Shown one piece after another: positions 1 through 9,271 of a stretch of DNA of 64,000 nucleotides. The notes under the pieces are model-generated. The model had not been told where the DNA came from. It saw only the letters and a program-made list of their open reading frames with translations, and searched no databases. Positions within the stretch are counted from its first letter, which is position 1, and the number at the start of each line of letters is the position of its first letter. Position numbers and translations under genes: made by a program. This DNA comes from SYIM01 sp041182885 (GTDB taxonomy: Bacteria > Pseudomonadota > Gammaproteobacteria > Burkholderiales > Burkholderiaceae_E). The DNA is taken from assembly GCA_049423065.1 (NCBI GenBank), contig JBMSQB010000002.1, positions 1-64,000 of the forward strand, written 5' to 3'.

Positions 1-34
1 GGGACTGTGCTCTCCGTCTCCACTGCTGGCGCAG

Positions 35-121
35 TGGTGCCGGAGGCGGGACTCGAACCCGCACGCCCTTTCGGGCACCGGATTTTGAGTCCGGCGCGTC
101 TACCTGTTCCACCACTCCGGC
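35..121 (-). tRNA. tRNA-Leu (anticodon CAA)
   Basis: Read on the minus strand, the segment folds as a leucine tRNA. The acceptor stem GCCGGAG pairs with CTCCGGC, the anticodon loop is CTCAAAA with anticodon CAA (complement of 85-87), there is a variable arm (TGCCCGAAAGGGCG) as expected of a class II tRNA, and the T loop is GGTTCGAGTCC. A CCA end is encoded at 37-35. It is divergent from queA. I saw no integrated element next to it. Confidence 0.95.
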
Positions 122-184
122 AGGAGTTGCTTCGATTATTGCACAGGGGAAAGGTCTACCGCCGGCACACCCAACCGCCTCCCC

Positions 185-190
185 TACAAT
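185..190 (+). promoter_or_regulatory. Putative -10 box of queA-tgt
   Basis: TACAAT lies 7 bases before the queA ATG at 198, and no good -35 box is visible about 17 bases upstream. If this is the -10 element, transcription would start at about 197-198 and the message would be almost leaderless. No Shine-Dalgarno sequence is seen before the ATG, which fits, but the call rests on one hexamer. Confidence 0.35.
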
Positions 191-197
191 CGCGCCC

Positions 198-1226
198 ATG
201 CGCATCACCGACTTCGACTTCGATCTCCCCGACGATCTGATTGCCCGCGAACCCACACCCGAGCGAAGCGCATCGCGGCTGCTCGTCCCGCTCGATGCGC
301 AGATCATCGAAGACCGGCGCTTCGCAGACCTCCCGCAGCTTCTCGCAACCGGCGACCTGATCGTTTTCAATGATTCGCGCGTGCTGCGCGCACGACTGCG
401 CGGTCACAAACAAACCGGCGGCAGCGTTGAAGCACTCATTGAGCGCGTGACCGATTCCCACCATGCACTCGCTCAGATGCGCATGAGCAAACCCGCGCAG
501 ATTGGCAGCACCCTCAGCTGGCAGCGCGCGCAGGCCAAGGTGGTCGGCCGCACGGGAGAGTTCTGGCAACTCGCGTTTGATCGCCCGGTGTTCGAGGTGC
601 TCGAAGACGAGGGCGAGATGCCGCTGCCGCCCTATCTCAACCGCGCGCCCGGCCGCGATGACGACACGCGTTACCAGACGGTTTACGCACGCCACCCAGG
701 TTCGGTGGCAGCGCCAACCGCGGGACTGCACTTCGACGACGCGCTTCTCGCAGCACTTGCGGCTCGCGGGATCGAATGCGCCTTCGTCACGCTTCATGTG
801 GGCGCGGGCACCTTCCAGCCGGTGCGCGTCGACGATATCCGCGAGCACCGCATGCACAGCGAACAGTATGAGATTCCGGACGCCACCGCCACAGCCATCC
901 GTGCAACGCGCGCCCGCGGCGGACGCATCGTGGCGGTGGGCACCACCTCGCTTCGAACCCTGGAGTCAGGCGCCACTGGCCAAAGCGGCGAGGTTCGTGC
1001 CGGGCCAGGAGACACCGCGCTCTTCATCACCCCGGGCTATCGTTTCAATGTGGTCGATATCCTGGTCACCAATTTCCACCTGCCACGATCAACGCTTCTG
1101 ATGCTGGTGAGTGCCTTCGCCGGACTTGACCTGATCCGCGCCGCCTATGCGCACGCGATCGCTCATCGTTACCGCTTCTTCAGCTACGGCGATGCCATGC
1201 TGCTTGAAAGACCCCACCATGCTTGA
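198..1226 (+). CDS. queA: S-adenosylmethionine:tRNA ribosyltransferase-isomerase QueA
   Basis: This cytosolic enzyme transfers and isomerises the ribosyl group of SAM onto 7-aminomethyl-7-deazaguanine in tRNA, giving epoxyqueuosine at the wobble position of GUN anticodons. The 342-residue product has the family's N-terminus (MRITDFDFDLP), the PTAGLHF motif near the middle and the GTTSLRTLES motif, so it is full length. The ATG at 198 matches the conserved family start. The last 8 bases overlap tgt, so the two queuosine genes are probably translated together. Confidence 0.97.
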   Translation: MRITDFDFDLPDDLIAREPTPERSASRLLVPLDAQIIEDRRFADLPQLLATGDLIVFNDSRVLRARLRGHKQTGGSVEALIERVTDSHHALAQMRMSKPAQIGSTLSWQRAQAKVVGRTGEFWQLAFDRPVFEVLEDEGEMPLPPYLNRAPGRDDDTRYQTVYARHPGSVAAPTAGLHFDDALLAALAARGIECAFVTLHVGAGTFQPVRVDDIREHRMHSEQYEIPDATATAIRATRARGGRIVAVGTTSLRTLESGATGQSGEVRAGPGDTALFITPGYRFNVVDILVTNFHLPRSTLLMLVSAFAGLDLIRAAYAHAIAHRYRFFSYGDAMLLERPHHA

Positions 1227-2346
1227 ATTTCAACTGCTTGCCCGCGACGGCGCGGCCCGCCGAGGGCGGCTCCAACTCAACCATGGCGTCGTCGAGACCC
1301 CCATCTTCATGCCGGTCGGCACCTATGGCGCGGTGAAAGCGATGGCACCTCGCGAACTCACCGAGGTCGGCGCGCAGATCATCCTCGGCAATACCTTTCA
1401 CCTTTGGCTGCGGCCGGGCACCGAGGTGATCGGGCGGTTCGGCGGACTGCATGGCTTTAACGGCTGGCACGCCCCGATCCTCACCGACTCGGGCGGCTTT
1501 CAGGTCTGGAGCCTGGGGGCGCTGCGGAAAATCAGCGAGGAGGGGGTGCGTTTTGCCTCGCCGATCAATGGCGACCGGCTGATGCTCACTCCGGAGGAGT
1601 CGATGCGCATTCAGCACGCGCTCGACTCCGATATCGCCATGGTGTTTGACGAGTGCACCCCCTACGACACCGCTGGCGTGATCACCACGCACGAGCAGGC
1701 GGCCGATTCAATGCGCTTGTCGCTGCGCTGGGCAAAGCGCTCGCGCGCCGAGTTTGACCACATTGCCAACCGCAACGCGCTCTTTGGCATCGTCCAGGGC
1801 GGCATGTTCACCGACCTGCGCGAGGAATCGCTCGGCGCGCTGACCGATATCGGGTTTCACGGCTACGCAATCGGCGGACTGTCTGTGGGCGAACCCAAGG
1901 AAGAGATGCTGCGCATTCTCGACCACACCACGCCCCGACTGCCCGATGATCGCCCGCGTTACCTCATGGGTGTGGGCACCCCGGAAGACCTGGTGGCGGG
2001 CGTGGCCGCCGGCATCGACATGTTCGACTGCGTGATGCCCACCCGTAACGCAAGGAACGGCTGGCTCTTCACCCGATACGGCGACCTGCGGCTGCGCAAC
2101 GCCCGCTATCGCGACGATCCCAGCCCCATTGATCCCACCTGCAGTTGCCATGCCTGTGCGAATTTTTCGCGGGCCTATGTCCATCATTTGCAAAAGGTCA
2201 ATGAGATCCTCGGTGCACGACTGGCCACGATCCACAATCTGCATTTCTATCTGACGATCATGAGGGAGATGCGGGAGGCGATCGCCCAGGGGAACTTCGA
2301 GGCCTGGCGGCGGCAATTCGCGTCCGACCGGGCACGCGGGCTGTGA
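1219..2346 (+). CDS. tgt: tRNA-guanine transglycosylase Tgt
   Basis: Tgt exchanges guanine-34 for the queuosine precursor preQ1, the step before QueA. The 375-residue product begins MLEFQLLARDG. It has the active-site segment LTDSGGFQV near residue 90, the GGLSVGEP segment, the tRNA-contact motif MPTRNARNG, and the zinc motif CSCHAC followed by a downstream His. An open frame extends upstream inside queA, but the start at 1219 matches the family N-terminus and gives only an 8-base overlap, so it is preferred. Confidence 0.97.
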   Translation: MLEFQLLARDGAARRGRLQLNHGVVETPIFMPVGTYGAVKAMAPRELTEVGAQIILGNTFHLWLRPGTEVIGRFGGLHGFNGWHAPILTDSGGFQVWSLGALRKISEEGVRFASPINGDRLMLTPEESMRIQHALDSDIAMVFDECTPYDTAGVITTHEQAADSMRLSLRWAKRSRAEFDHIANRNALFGIVQGGMFTDLREESLGALTDIGFHGYAIGGLSVGEPKEEMLRILDHTTPRLPDDRPRYLMGVGTPEDLVAGVAAGIDMFDCVMPTRNARNGWLFTRYGDLRLRNARYRDDPSPIDPTCSCHACANFSRAYVHHLQKVNEILGARLATIHNLHFYLTIMREMREAIAQGNFEAWRRQFASDRARGL

Positions 2347-2369
2347 TGCCCACCTGCAGCGCCGCAGTC

Positions 2370-2375
2370 TATAAT
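2370..2375 (+). promoter_or_regulatory. Putative -10 box of yajC-secDF
   Basis: A perfect TATAAT sits between tgt and yajC, 30 bases before the yajC start, followed by AAGGAG at 2391-2396 as Shine-Dalgarno. No convincing -35 box is seen. It suggests that the Sec genes have their own promoter in addition to read-through from queA-tgt. Confidence 0.45.
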
Positions 2376-2404
2376 CGAAGGTTTGCCGAAAAGGAGAGAA
2401 TTCC

Positions 2405-2761
2405 GTGCTGATTTCAACGGCTTACGCGCAGGCCTCGGGCGGATCCGCAGAGAGCCAGCTGGTCGGTTTCCTGCCGATCATCCTGATGTTCGTGGTGCTC
2501 TACTTCCTGATGATCCGTCCTCAGATGAAGCGCAACAAGGAGCATCGCGCCATGATGGGCGCGCTCAAGAAGGGTGATGAAGTCGTCACCGCCGGGGGCA
2601 TGGTCGGCCGCATCACCAAGGTCGGCGAAACCTACGTCACGATCGAAATCGCGCAATTGCCCGAGGCTCGCCACGGGCAGGACCCGCAGGGCGTGGAGGT
2701 CACTTTCCAGAAAAGCGCCATCCAGACGCTGCTGCCCAACGGCACGATCAAGGCCATCTGA
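2405..2761 (+). CDS. yajC: Sec translocon accessory subunit YajC
   Basis: YajC is a small inner-membrane protein that associates with SecD-SecF and SecYEG during protein export. The 118-residue product has one membrane span (about residues 18-38, FLPIILMFVVLYFLMI), then the conserved RPQ motif and a basic cytosolic domain with the KGDEVVTAGG signature. The start is GTG, supported by AAGGAG about 8 bases upstream. It precedes secD and secF, the usual order. Confidence 0.96.
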   Translation: MLISTAYAQASGGSAESQLVGFLPIILMFVVLYFLMIRPQMKRNKEHRAMMGALKKGDEVVTAGGMVGRITKVGETYVTIEIAQLPEARHGQDPQGVEVTFQKSAIQTLLPNGTIKAI

Positions 2762-2872
2762 TGCGCGCGGGCCGCTGAGCACCGGTGCCGGGCGATCCGC
2801 GTCTGCCCGGCATCGCCAAACCCCGGCGATATCCCGCACGTCACAACGATCTGGCCCGCTCCAGAGGACACG

Positions 2873-4756
2873 ATGAACCGCTACCCGATCTGGAAATACA
2901 TCGCGATGCTCATATCGCTGGTGCTGGGCCTGCTTTACACCTTGCCGAATTTCTACGGCGAGGCGCCAGCGGTTCAGGTCTCGAGCGGGAAGGCCACCGT
3001 CAAGGTGGAGGCGGCGATGATGGGCCGGGTGGAGGCAACCCTCAAGCGCGCGAGCATCGAGCCCACCGGCCTGTTTTTCGATGGCAACTCGGTCAAGGTG
3101 CGGCTTCGTGACAACGATACCCAGCTCAAGGCCAAAGATGCCCTGGTCGCCGATCTGAACCCCGACGCGGCCGACCCGTCTTACATCGTGGCGCTCAACC
3201 TGCTGTCGAGCTCGCCTGACTGGCTGACCGCCCTGCGCGCGCTTCCCATGTATCTGGGGCTTGACCTGCGGGGCGGCGTTCACTTCCTGCTCCAGGTGGA
3301 CATGAAGCAGGCGCTCAGCAAGCGGCTCGATGCCACGGTGGGTGACCTGCGTACGCAGCTGCGCGAAAAAAATCTCCGCCATGCCGGCATCAGCCGCTCG
3401 GGCGACACCATCGAAATCCGCTTCCGCGATGCCGACACGCGGGCCCGCACGCTTACGCTGCTGCGCGACACGCAACCCGATTTCAGCCTGTCTGAAGCCG
3501 GCGAAGGCGCTGAACTTCGGCTGGTCGCAGCCTTCAAGCCCGAGGCTGCGCGCCGAGTACAGGAATCGGCACTCAAGCAGAACATCACCACGCTGTCGAA
3601 CCGGATCAACGAACTGGGCGTGGCCGAGCCCATCATCCAGCAGCAGGGCCTCGACCGTGTCGTGGTGCAACTGCCGGGGGTTCAGGACACCGCCAAGGCG
3701 AAAGACATCCTGGGACGAACCGCCACGCTGGAAGTACGCATGGTGTGCGAGGCACCCGACGAGCAGGCCGCCTTCGCTGCCGGCACGGTCCCGTTCGGAT
3801 GCGAGCGCTACACCGAACGTGACGGCCGCCCGATCCTGATCCGACGCCAGGTGGTGCTCACCGGCGACAACCTCAACGATGCACAGGCGGGCTTTGATTC
3901 GCAAACCCAGGAGCCTGCGGTTCATCTCACCCTGGATGCCAAGGGCGCGCGGATCTTTCGCGACGTCACTCGCGAAAACGTCGGCAAGCGGATGGCGATC
4001 CTGCTGATCGAAAAGGGCAAGGGCGAGGTGGTCACCGCGCCGGTGATCCGTACCGAAATTGGCGGCGGGCGCGTACAGATTTCTGGCCGCATGACCACCA
4101 CCGAGGCAAACGACGTGGCGCTCCTGCTGCGGGCAGGCTCGCTTGCCGCCCCCATGGAAATCATCGAGGAACGCACGATCGGTCCCAGCCTGGGCGCCGA
4201 AAACATCAGCAAGGGGTTCCTGTCCACGGTCTGGGGCTTTGCCGCAATCGCCCTTTTCATGTGCGCCTACTACCTGCTGTTTGGCGCATTCTCCACGCTC
4301 GCGCTGGCGCTGAATGTTCTCCTGCTGGTGGCGCTCCTGTCGCTCCTGCAGGCCACCCTCACGCTTCCCGGCATTGCCGCCATTGCGCTGACCCTCGGCA
4401 TGGCAATTGACGCCAACGTACTGATCAACGAACGCATTCGCGAGGAACTCCGGAACGGCGCCACGCCGCAGGCGGCGATCGTGGCCGGGTATGACCGCGC
4501 CTGGGGCACCATTCTCGATTCCAATATCACCACGCTGATCGCAGGCGTGGCGCTGCTGGCGTTCGGTTCCGGCGCCGTGCGCGGCTTTGCGGTCGTTCAC
4601 TGCCTGGGCATCCTCACCTCCATGTTTTCAGCCGTGTTCTTCTCGCGCGGTCTGGTCAATCTCTGGTACGGGCGCATGAAGCGCGTGCCCAGCCTGTCGA
4701 TCGGACAGATCTGGAAGCCCGACACCGCGGCGGCCTCGCCCACCAAGCGCGGCTGA
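2873..4756 (+). CDS. secD: Protein translocase subunit SecD
   Basis: SecD is an RND-family membrane protein that uses the proton gradient with SecF to pull exported proteins into the periplasm. The 627-residue product has an N-terminal membrane span (about 8-28), the motif GLDLRGGVHFLLQVD near residue 125, a large periplasmic region, and five C-terminal spans containing LGMAIDANVLINERIREE, the proton-path helix. Length is normal for the family. It begins 111 bases after yajC and is followed by secF. Confidence 0.97.
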   Translation: MNRYPIWKYIAMLISLVLGLLYTLPNFYGEAPAVQVSSGKATVKVEAAMMGRVEATLKRASIEPTGLFFDGNSVKVRLRDNDTQLKAKDALVADLNPDAADPSYIVALNLLSSSPDWLTALRALPMYLGLDLRGGVHFLLQVDMKQALSKRLDATVGDLRTQLREKNLRHAGISRSGDTIEIRFRDADTRARTLTLLRDTQPDFSLSEAGEGAELRLVAAFKPEAARRVQESALKQNITTLSNRINELGVAEPIIQQQGLDRVVVQLPGVQDTAKAKDILGRTATLEVRMVCEAPDEQAAFAAGTVPFGCERYTERDGRPILIRRQVVLTGDNLNDAQAGFDSQTQEPAVHLTLDAKGARIFRDVTRENVGKRMAILLIEKGKGEVVTAPVIRTEIGGGRVQISGRMTTTEANDVALLLRAGSLAAPMEIIEERTIGPSLGAENISKGFLSTVWGFAAIALFMCAYYLLFGAFSTLALALNVLLLVALLSLLQATLTLPGIAAIALTLGMAIDANVLINERIREELRNGATPQAAIVAGYDRAWGTILDSNITTLIAGVALLAFGSGAVRGFAVVHCLGILTSMFSAVFFSRGLVNLWYGRMKRVPSLSIGQIWKPDTAAASPTKRG

Positions 4757-4811
4757 TCGCGCGCCGCCGCCCCCCCGACACCACCGCATAGCGACCCCGC
4801 AGGAAGCCACC

Positions 4812-5756
4812 ATGGAATTTTTCCGGATTCGGCGCGACATCCCGTTCATGCGCAACGCGCTGGTGTTCAACGTCATCTCGGTGCTTACGTTCGTGGCGGC
4901 GGTCGCGTTTCTGGCCATCCGTGGCCTCAACTTCTCAATCGAGTTCACCGGCGGCACCGTGATGGAAGTCGCCTATCCCAAGGCGGCCGAGCTTGAAACC
5001 ATCCGGGCCAAGGTGATCGAACTCGGCTACGCCGACGCTCAGGTGCAGAACTTCGGCACCTCGCGCGATGTCATGATCCGACTGCCCCTGAAAGACGGCT
5101 CGGGGGCGGCCGCGGCACGCCAGAGCGATCAGGTCATGGCGGCGCTCAAGGCAGCCGATGCCGGCGTCGAGCTGCGCCGGGTCGAGTTCGTCGGCCCGCA
5201 GGTTGGGAAGGAGCTCTTCACCGACGGCGCCCTCGCACTGCTCCTGGTGGTGGTGGGCATCATGATCTACCTCGCCTTCCGGTTTGAATGGAAATTTTCG
5301 GTGGCGGCCATCGTGGCAAACCTCCACGACGTCATCATCATCCTCGGATTTTTCGCGGCCTTTCAGTGGGAGTTTTCGCTATCGGTGCTGGCTGCCGTGC
5401 TGGCGGTGCTGGGCTACTCGGTCAATGAATCGGTCGTGATCTTCGACCGGATCCGGGAGAACTTCCGCAAGATGCGAAAGGCAAGCACCGTCGAGGTCAT
5501 CGACAACGCCATCACTTCAACCATCTCGCGCACCATCATCACGCACGGCTCCACACAGATCATGGTGCTGTCCATGCTGATTTTTGGCGGACCCACACTC
5601 CACTATTTCGCGCTTGCGCTCACCATCGGCATTCTGTTCGGCATTTATTCGTCAGTGTTCGTGGCGGCCGCCATTGCAATGTGGCTGGGTGTGCGCCGGG
5701 AAGACCTGGTGAAGCCGCCCAAGAAAAACCAGGAAGGCGAGCCCGAGCTTCCCTGA
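4812..5756 (+). CDS. secF: Protein translocase subunit SecF
   Basis: SecF is the partner of SecD in the proton-driven late step of Sec export. The 314-residue product has a first membrane span after the FRIRRDIPFM segment, the periplasmic motif SIEFTGGTVMEV, and C-terminal spans with GYSVNESVVIFDRIREN, characteristic of SecF. AGGAAG at 4801-4806 precedes the ATG. Confidence 0.97.
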   Translation: MEFFRIRRDIPFMRNALVFNVISVLTFVAAVAFLAIRGLNFSIEFTGGTVMEVAYPKAAELETIRAKVIELGYADAQVQNFGTSRDVMIRLPLKDGSGAAAARQSDQVMAALKAADAGVELRRVEFVGPQVGKELFTDGALALLLVVVGIMIYLAFRFEWKFSVAAIVANLHDVIIILGFFAAFQWEFSLSVLAAVLAVLGYSVNESVVIFDRIRENFRKMRKASTVEVIDNAITSTISRTIITHGSTQIMVLSMLIFGGPTLHYFALALTIGILFGIYSSVFVAAAIAMWLGVRREDLVKPPKKNQEGEPELP

Positions 5757-5843
5757 GCGGCCTCGCCCGCTGCCAGCCCGAATCACGCTGCGCGACACCC
5801 GCATTCGCCGGCCCGTGCGTCCTCGCCAAAGGTTTTCCTCGCC

Positions 5844-6326
5844 ATGGATATCGCCCTCTGGATCCTCGCACTCGCACTGATCGCCGTCGGCCTCGTCGGT
5901 ACCGTCATGCCTGCCTTGCCAGGCCCGCCGCTGGTCTTGCTCGGCATTCTGCTCGCCGCCTGGATTGATCGCTTCGCCAAGATTTCCGGGCTGGTCTGCG
6001 CCATTGTCTCGGTGCTCGCGCTGGCAGCCATTGCCATTGACTGGATCGCCGGCGCACTGGGCGCCCGCCGGGTGGGCGCCTCCAAATGGGCGGTGGTCGG
6101 CGCGACCGTGGGCGCCATCCTCGGCGTACTGAGCGGCTTCTGGGGCCTTTTGTTCATGCCGCTCGCCGGTGCCGCGATCGGCGAATTCATCGCCCGCCAG
6201 GACCTGCTGCGCGCGGGTCAGGTCGGGCTTGCCACCTGGATCGGCATGCTGCTGGGAACGGTCGCCAAACTTGCAATTGTCGCCATGATGATCGGCATTT
6301 TCGCGGGGGCGCTGCTGCTCGCCTGA
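5844..6326 (+). CDS. DUF456 family small membrane protein
   Basis: The product is a 160-residue, strongly hydrophobic protein with about four membrane spans and Gly/Ala-rich helices, starting MDIALWILALAL. The pattern (LPGPPLVLLG near residue 28, repeated glycine-rich hairpins) resembles the DUF456 family, which has no established function. It lies 87 bases after secF and 4 bases before the cytochrome b561-like gene, so it may be co-transcribed with both. I assign no activity. Confidence 0.75.
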   Translation: MDIALWILALALIAVGLVGTVMPALPGPPLVLLGILLAAWIDRFAKISGLVCAIVSVLALAAIAIDWIAGALGARRVGASKWAVVGATVGAILGVLSGFWGLLFMPLAGAAIGEFIARQDLLRAGQVGLATWIGMLLGTVAKLAIVAMMIGIFAGALLLA

Positions 6327-6330
6327 GTCG

Positions 6331-6978
6331 ATGAACACCTCCACAGTTCGCATCTGGGATCTGCCCACGCGGCTCTTTCACTGGGGCCTCGCAATCAGCA
6401 TCGCCGGCTCGATCATCAGCATCAAGACCGGTCACACCGATTGGCATTTCCGGTTTGGCTACCTGATCCTCACGCTGCTGCTCTTCCGGCTGGTCTGGGG
6501 CTTTGCAGGCCCGCGCTACGCTCGGTTTTCAAGCTTTCCACCCAGCCTTGCCGCGGCCTGGGCCCATATCCGCGGGCGCGCAGCCCCCACCCCGGGCCAC
6601 TCACCGCTCGCAGCATGGTCAGTGTATGCGCTGCTCGCCTCGTGCACGTTCCAGGTGGTGAGCGGGCTCTTCTCGAACGACGGCATCATCTGGGACGGAC
6701 CGCTTCGGAAGTGGATCACCGGCAGCACAAGCGATGCCATCACTGCGCTCCACCTCGCCAACCGGTTTGTGCTGATTGCCCTCATTGCGCTCCACCTGCT
6801 TGCCATCGCCTGGTATCGGTTCGCGCGAGGCAAACGGCTGGTGCGGCCGATGATCAGCGGTGACAGCGCAGACGCGCCCGCCAACGCCGAACCGGCGCAA
6901 GACGACGGCGCGGTGAGACTTCGCGCGCTCGCGATTTTTCTTGCCGCGGGTGCGGCGGTCGGCTGGCTGGTCCGCTGA
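6331..6978 (+). CDS. Cytochrome b561-family membrane protein
   Basis: This is a di-haem b-type membrane cytochrome of the bacterial b561 / Ni-Fe-hydrogenase b-subunit type, which usually passes electrons between a quinone and a periplasmic c-type protein. The 215-residue product shows four membrane spans and candidate haem histidines in RLFHWGL (residue 17), GHTDWHFRFGY and the final span HLANRFVLIALIALHLL. A convergent cytochrome c'-type gene lies 31 bases away, the kind of partner this family often has, but interaction is only inferred. Confidence 0.85.
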   Translation: MNTSTVRIWDLPTRLFHWGLAISIAGSIISIKTGHTDWHFRFGYLILTLLLFRLVWGFAGPRYARFSSFPPSLAAAWAHIRGRAAPTPGHSPLAAWSVYALLASCTFQVVSGLFSNDGIIWDGPLRKWITGSTSDAITALHLANRFVLIALIALHLLAIAWYRFARGKRLVRPMISGDSADAPANAEPAQDDGAVRLRALAIFLAAGAAVGWLVR

Positions 6979-7009
6979 GCGCCTCAGCCAGCACCGCCCA
7001 GGCAACCGA

Positions 7010-7465
7010 TCAGCGAACCTGCCGGAAACTCTCGTGGCACTCGCGGCACACCCGCGAGGTGGCGCCCACTTGGGCTTTGAGCCCGTCAAGCGTGGCCACG
7101 GCGGCTGGCAGCTTGGCGGTCTGCGCCTTGAGGTCGCCCTGCAGTTTGGTAAACGCAGCAGCGTCTTTCCAGGGATCGCCCTTGATCTTGGCCGCACCAG
7201 TATTCGATCCTGGCGGGAACGCATCCCATGGCAGGTGACTCACCACTTCAACCACCCGCGCCGATGCCTGCGCCGCCGCGGCATCGAACGGCACATCACC
7301 GCGCGCCATGGCGCCCAGTCGCCCCATGTGCGTGGTGAGCACTGTAAAGGCCGACTGGCGATACTTGATCGCATCATCGGGCTTGGCAAACTGCGCCGAC
7401 GCGCCGGCGCTGTAGAGGGAACCGGAGACAGCGAGCACTGCCGCTGCAAGTGCGAGACGTTTCAT
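7010..7465 (-). CDS. Cytochrome c'/c-556-type periplasmic protein
   Basis: The product is a 151-residue secreted monohaem cytochrome of the c' family. A signal peptide (residues 1 to about 24, ending GASAQ) is followed by a four-helix-bundle-like sequence, and the haem motif CRECH lies near the C-terminus, where cytochrome c' carries it. The ATG at 7465 begins the signal peptide; an in-frame start 13 codons earlier would spoil it. These proteins bind haem at a high-spin site and are linked to NO handling or electron transfer. The exact role here is unknown. Confidence 0.88.
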   Translation of the reverse strand: MKRLALAAAVLAVSGSLYSAGASAQFAKPDDAIKYRQSAFTVLTTHMGRLGAMARGDVPFDAAAAQASARVVEVVSHLPWDAFPPGSNTGAAKIKGDPWKDAAAFTKLQGDLKAQTAKLPAAVATLDGLKAQVGATSRVCRECHESFRQVR

Positions 7466-7602
7466 GGCGACAACCTCGGAACGGTGCGATGGAGGGTGGA
7501 GCACCTGTTGGCACTCCCGCAGTGAATCAGGATATCAGCCCGCCCGTGAACAAACCCTGATTGACCCGCCTCGTTGCTCAGTCGCTTCGCGACCTGGTCA
7601 TC

Positions 7603-7642
7603 GGCGATCCGCCTGGTCGCCCCCGATCCGAGACGGATCGCC
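7603..7642. other. Inverted repeat between purB and the cytochrome c' gene
   Basis: GGCGATCCG (7603-7611) is matched by CGGATCGCC (7634-7642), a perfect 9-base dyad with a 22-base loop. A shorter alternative stem, CGATCCG/CGGATCG with a 3-base loop, uses 7624-7640. It follows the purB stop on the minus strand. No run of T follows, so a true intrinsic terminator is doubtful. Confidence 0.3.
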
Positions 7643-7649
7643 CCCTGAG

Positions 7650-9032
7650 TCAGATTCTGCTGGCGAGTTCGGCCGCCTTGCCGACATAGTCTGCGGGCGT
7701 GAGCGCACGAAGACGCGCCCGAGCCTCCTCGGGGATGTCGAGCGTATCGATAAAGCGCACCAGATCCTGTGCAGTGAGCGTGCGGCCGCGGGTGAGCTCC
7801 TTCAGCTGCTCGTAAGGGTTGGGGACCCCGTATCGACGCATCACGGTCTGAATCGCTTCGCCCAGCACCTCCTGGTTGACCTCGAGATCATGGGCCAACC
7901 GCTCGTGATCAACCTCGAGTTTGCCCAGCCCGCGCAGACACGCATCGAATCCAAGCAGAGCGTGACCCAGCGCAACCCCGACGTTGCGCAAAACGGTGGA
8001 ATCGGTGAGGTCACGCTGCCAGCGCGAGATCGGAAGCTTCTCGGCAAGGTGCCGGAGAAGCGCGTTGGCCAATCCCAGATTGCCCTCGGAGTTTTCAAAA
8101 TCGATCGGGTTGACCTTGTGCGGCATGGTTGACGAACCCACCTCGCCCGCTTTCAGCTTCTGCCGGAAATAGCCCAGCGAGATATAGCCCCAGATATCAC
8201 GATCAAGATCAATGAGAATGGTGTTGATACGGGCCAGCGCATCGAACAGCTCGGCCATGTAGTCGTGCGGCTCGATCTGGATCGTGTAGGGATTGAAGGT
8301 CAGGCCCATCGATTCGACCACCCGCCTGCAATGCGCCTCCCAGTTGATCTCGGGGCACGCGATCTGGTGGGCGTTGTAGTTCCCCACTGCGCCGTTCAGC
8401 TTCGCAAGCAGTCGTACCCCGGAAAAATGATCGACTGCGCGATCCAGTCGGGCGACGAAATTGGCGATCTCCTTGCCGAGCGTGGTGGGCGAGGCCGGCT
8501 GGCCATGTGTGCGAGACAGCATCGGCACATCGGCAAGCGTGTGCGCCAGTTCGCGCAGACGATCTGTCACCGCACGCAGCGCCGGCAGCATCACCTGCTC
8601 GCGCGCAGCGCGAAGCATGAGCGCGTGCGAGGTGTTGTTGATGTCCTCGGACGTGCAGGCAAAGTGGATGAACTCGGCGGCGCGTTCGAGTTCGGCATCG
8701 CCCTGCACCGATTCCTTGAGGAAATATTCGACCGCTTTGACGTCGTGGTTGGTGCGCGCCTCGATCGCCTTGATGCGAGCGGCTTGCGGTGCGCCGAACT
8801 GATCGGCGATCGCCCGCAGTCGCGCGCGCGCAGGCGCTGAAAACGCGGGGAGTTCAGGCAGGCCAGCCTCGGCGAGTGCAAGCAGCCACTCGACCTCCAC
8901 CCTGACCCGCCAGCCCATGAATCCCGACTCGGACATGAGTGCACGCAGCGCGCCCAATTTCGGTGCATAACGCCCGTCCAGAGGGCTGAGCGCCTGAAGC
9001 GCAAACGCAGAGGAGTCGTCGGAAACACTCAT
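7650..9032 (-). CDS. purB: Adenylosuccinate lyase
   Basis: PurB catalyses two fumarate-releasing steps of purine synthesis, cleaving SAICAR and adenylosuccinate. The 460-residue product carries the fumarase/aspartase-superfamily signature GSSTMPHKVNP near residue 300, the TSEDINNTSHAL segment near 125 and the RTHGQPASPTT segment near 170. The length and LDGRYAPK near the N-terminus match the proteobacterial E. coli-type enzyme. It appears monocistronic, with 184 bases to the next gene on its strand. Confidence 0.97.
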   Translation of the reverse strand: MSVSDDSSAFALQALSPLDGRYAPKLGALRALMSESGFMGWRVRVEVEWLLALAEAGLPELPAFSAPARARLRAIADQFGAPQAARIKAIEARTNHDVKAVEYFLKESVQGDAELERAAEFIHFACTSEDINNTSHALMLRAAREQVMLPALRAVTDRLRELAHTLADVPMLSRTHGQPASPTTLGKEIANFVARLDRAVDHFSGVRLLAKLNGAVGNYNAHQIACPEINWEAHCRRVVESMGLTFNPYTIQIEPHDYMAELFDALARINTILIDLDRDIWGYISLGYFRQKLKAGEVGSSTMPHKVNPIDFENSEGNLGLANALLRHLAEKLPISRWQRDLTDSTVLRNVGVALGHALLGFDACLRGLGKLEVDHERLAHDLEVNQEVLGEAIQTVMRRYGVPNPYEQLKELTRGRTLTAQDLVRFIDTLDIPEEARARLRALTPADYVGKAAELASRI

Positions 9033-9271
9033 CGGAGTGGGGCGCGAACGCCTCGGAATTTCAGGAAGCGCAATGCTAGCACCCGTGCACCTGCCGACGA
9101 TTTTGAGGAGAACTGACCAATGCTGCGGCCGCCTTGATCCAACACCGGAACGGTCATCCGTTTGGAGGATGGTCGATTGATATACTCGGACGTTGCGTCA
9201 TGTGGCGCCCCCGCAGTCTGGTTTGCCCCGCATCGCCTGGAACACCTTCTTCCCTCAGAGCAAATACCCTG

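Noticed and set aside
35..121. tRNA-Leu as an integration site for a genomic island
   Set aside because: No integrase and no second copy of the tRNA 3' end were noticed, and the neighbouring genes are housekeeping.
2414..4600. Very long open frame on the minus strand opposite yajC-secD
   Set aside because: It lies entirely antisense to two well-recognised genes, has a composition typical of GC-rich shadow frames (many His, Arg, Gln, Asp) and no family resemblance or ribosome site.
6974..6988. Hairpin GCTGAG-CGC-CTCAGC at the end of the b561-like gene
   Set aside because: A 6-pair stem without a T run is too weak to call a terminator in GC-rich DNA.
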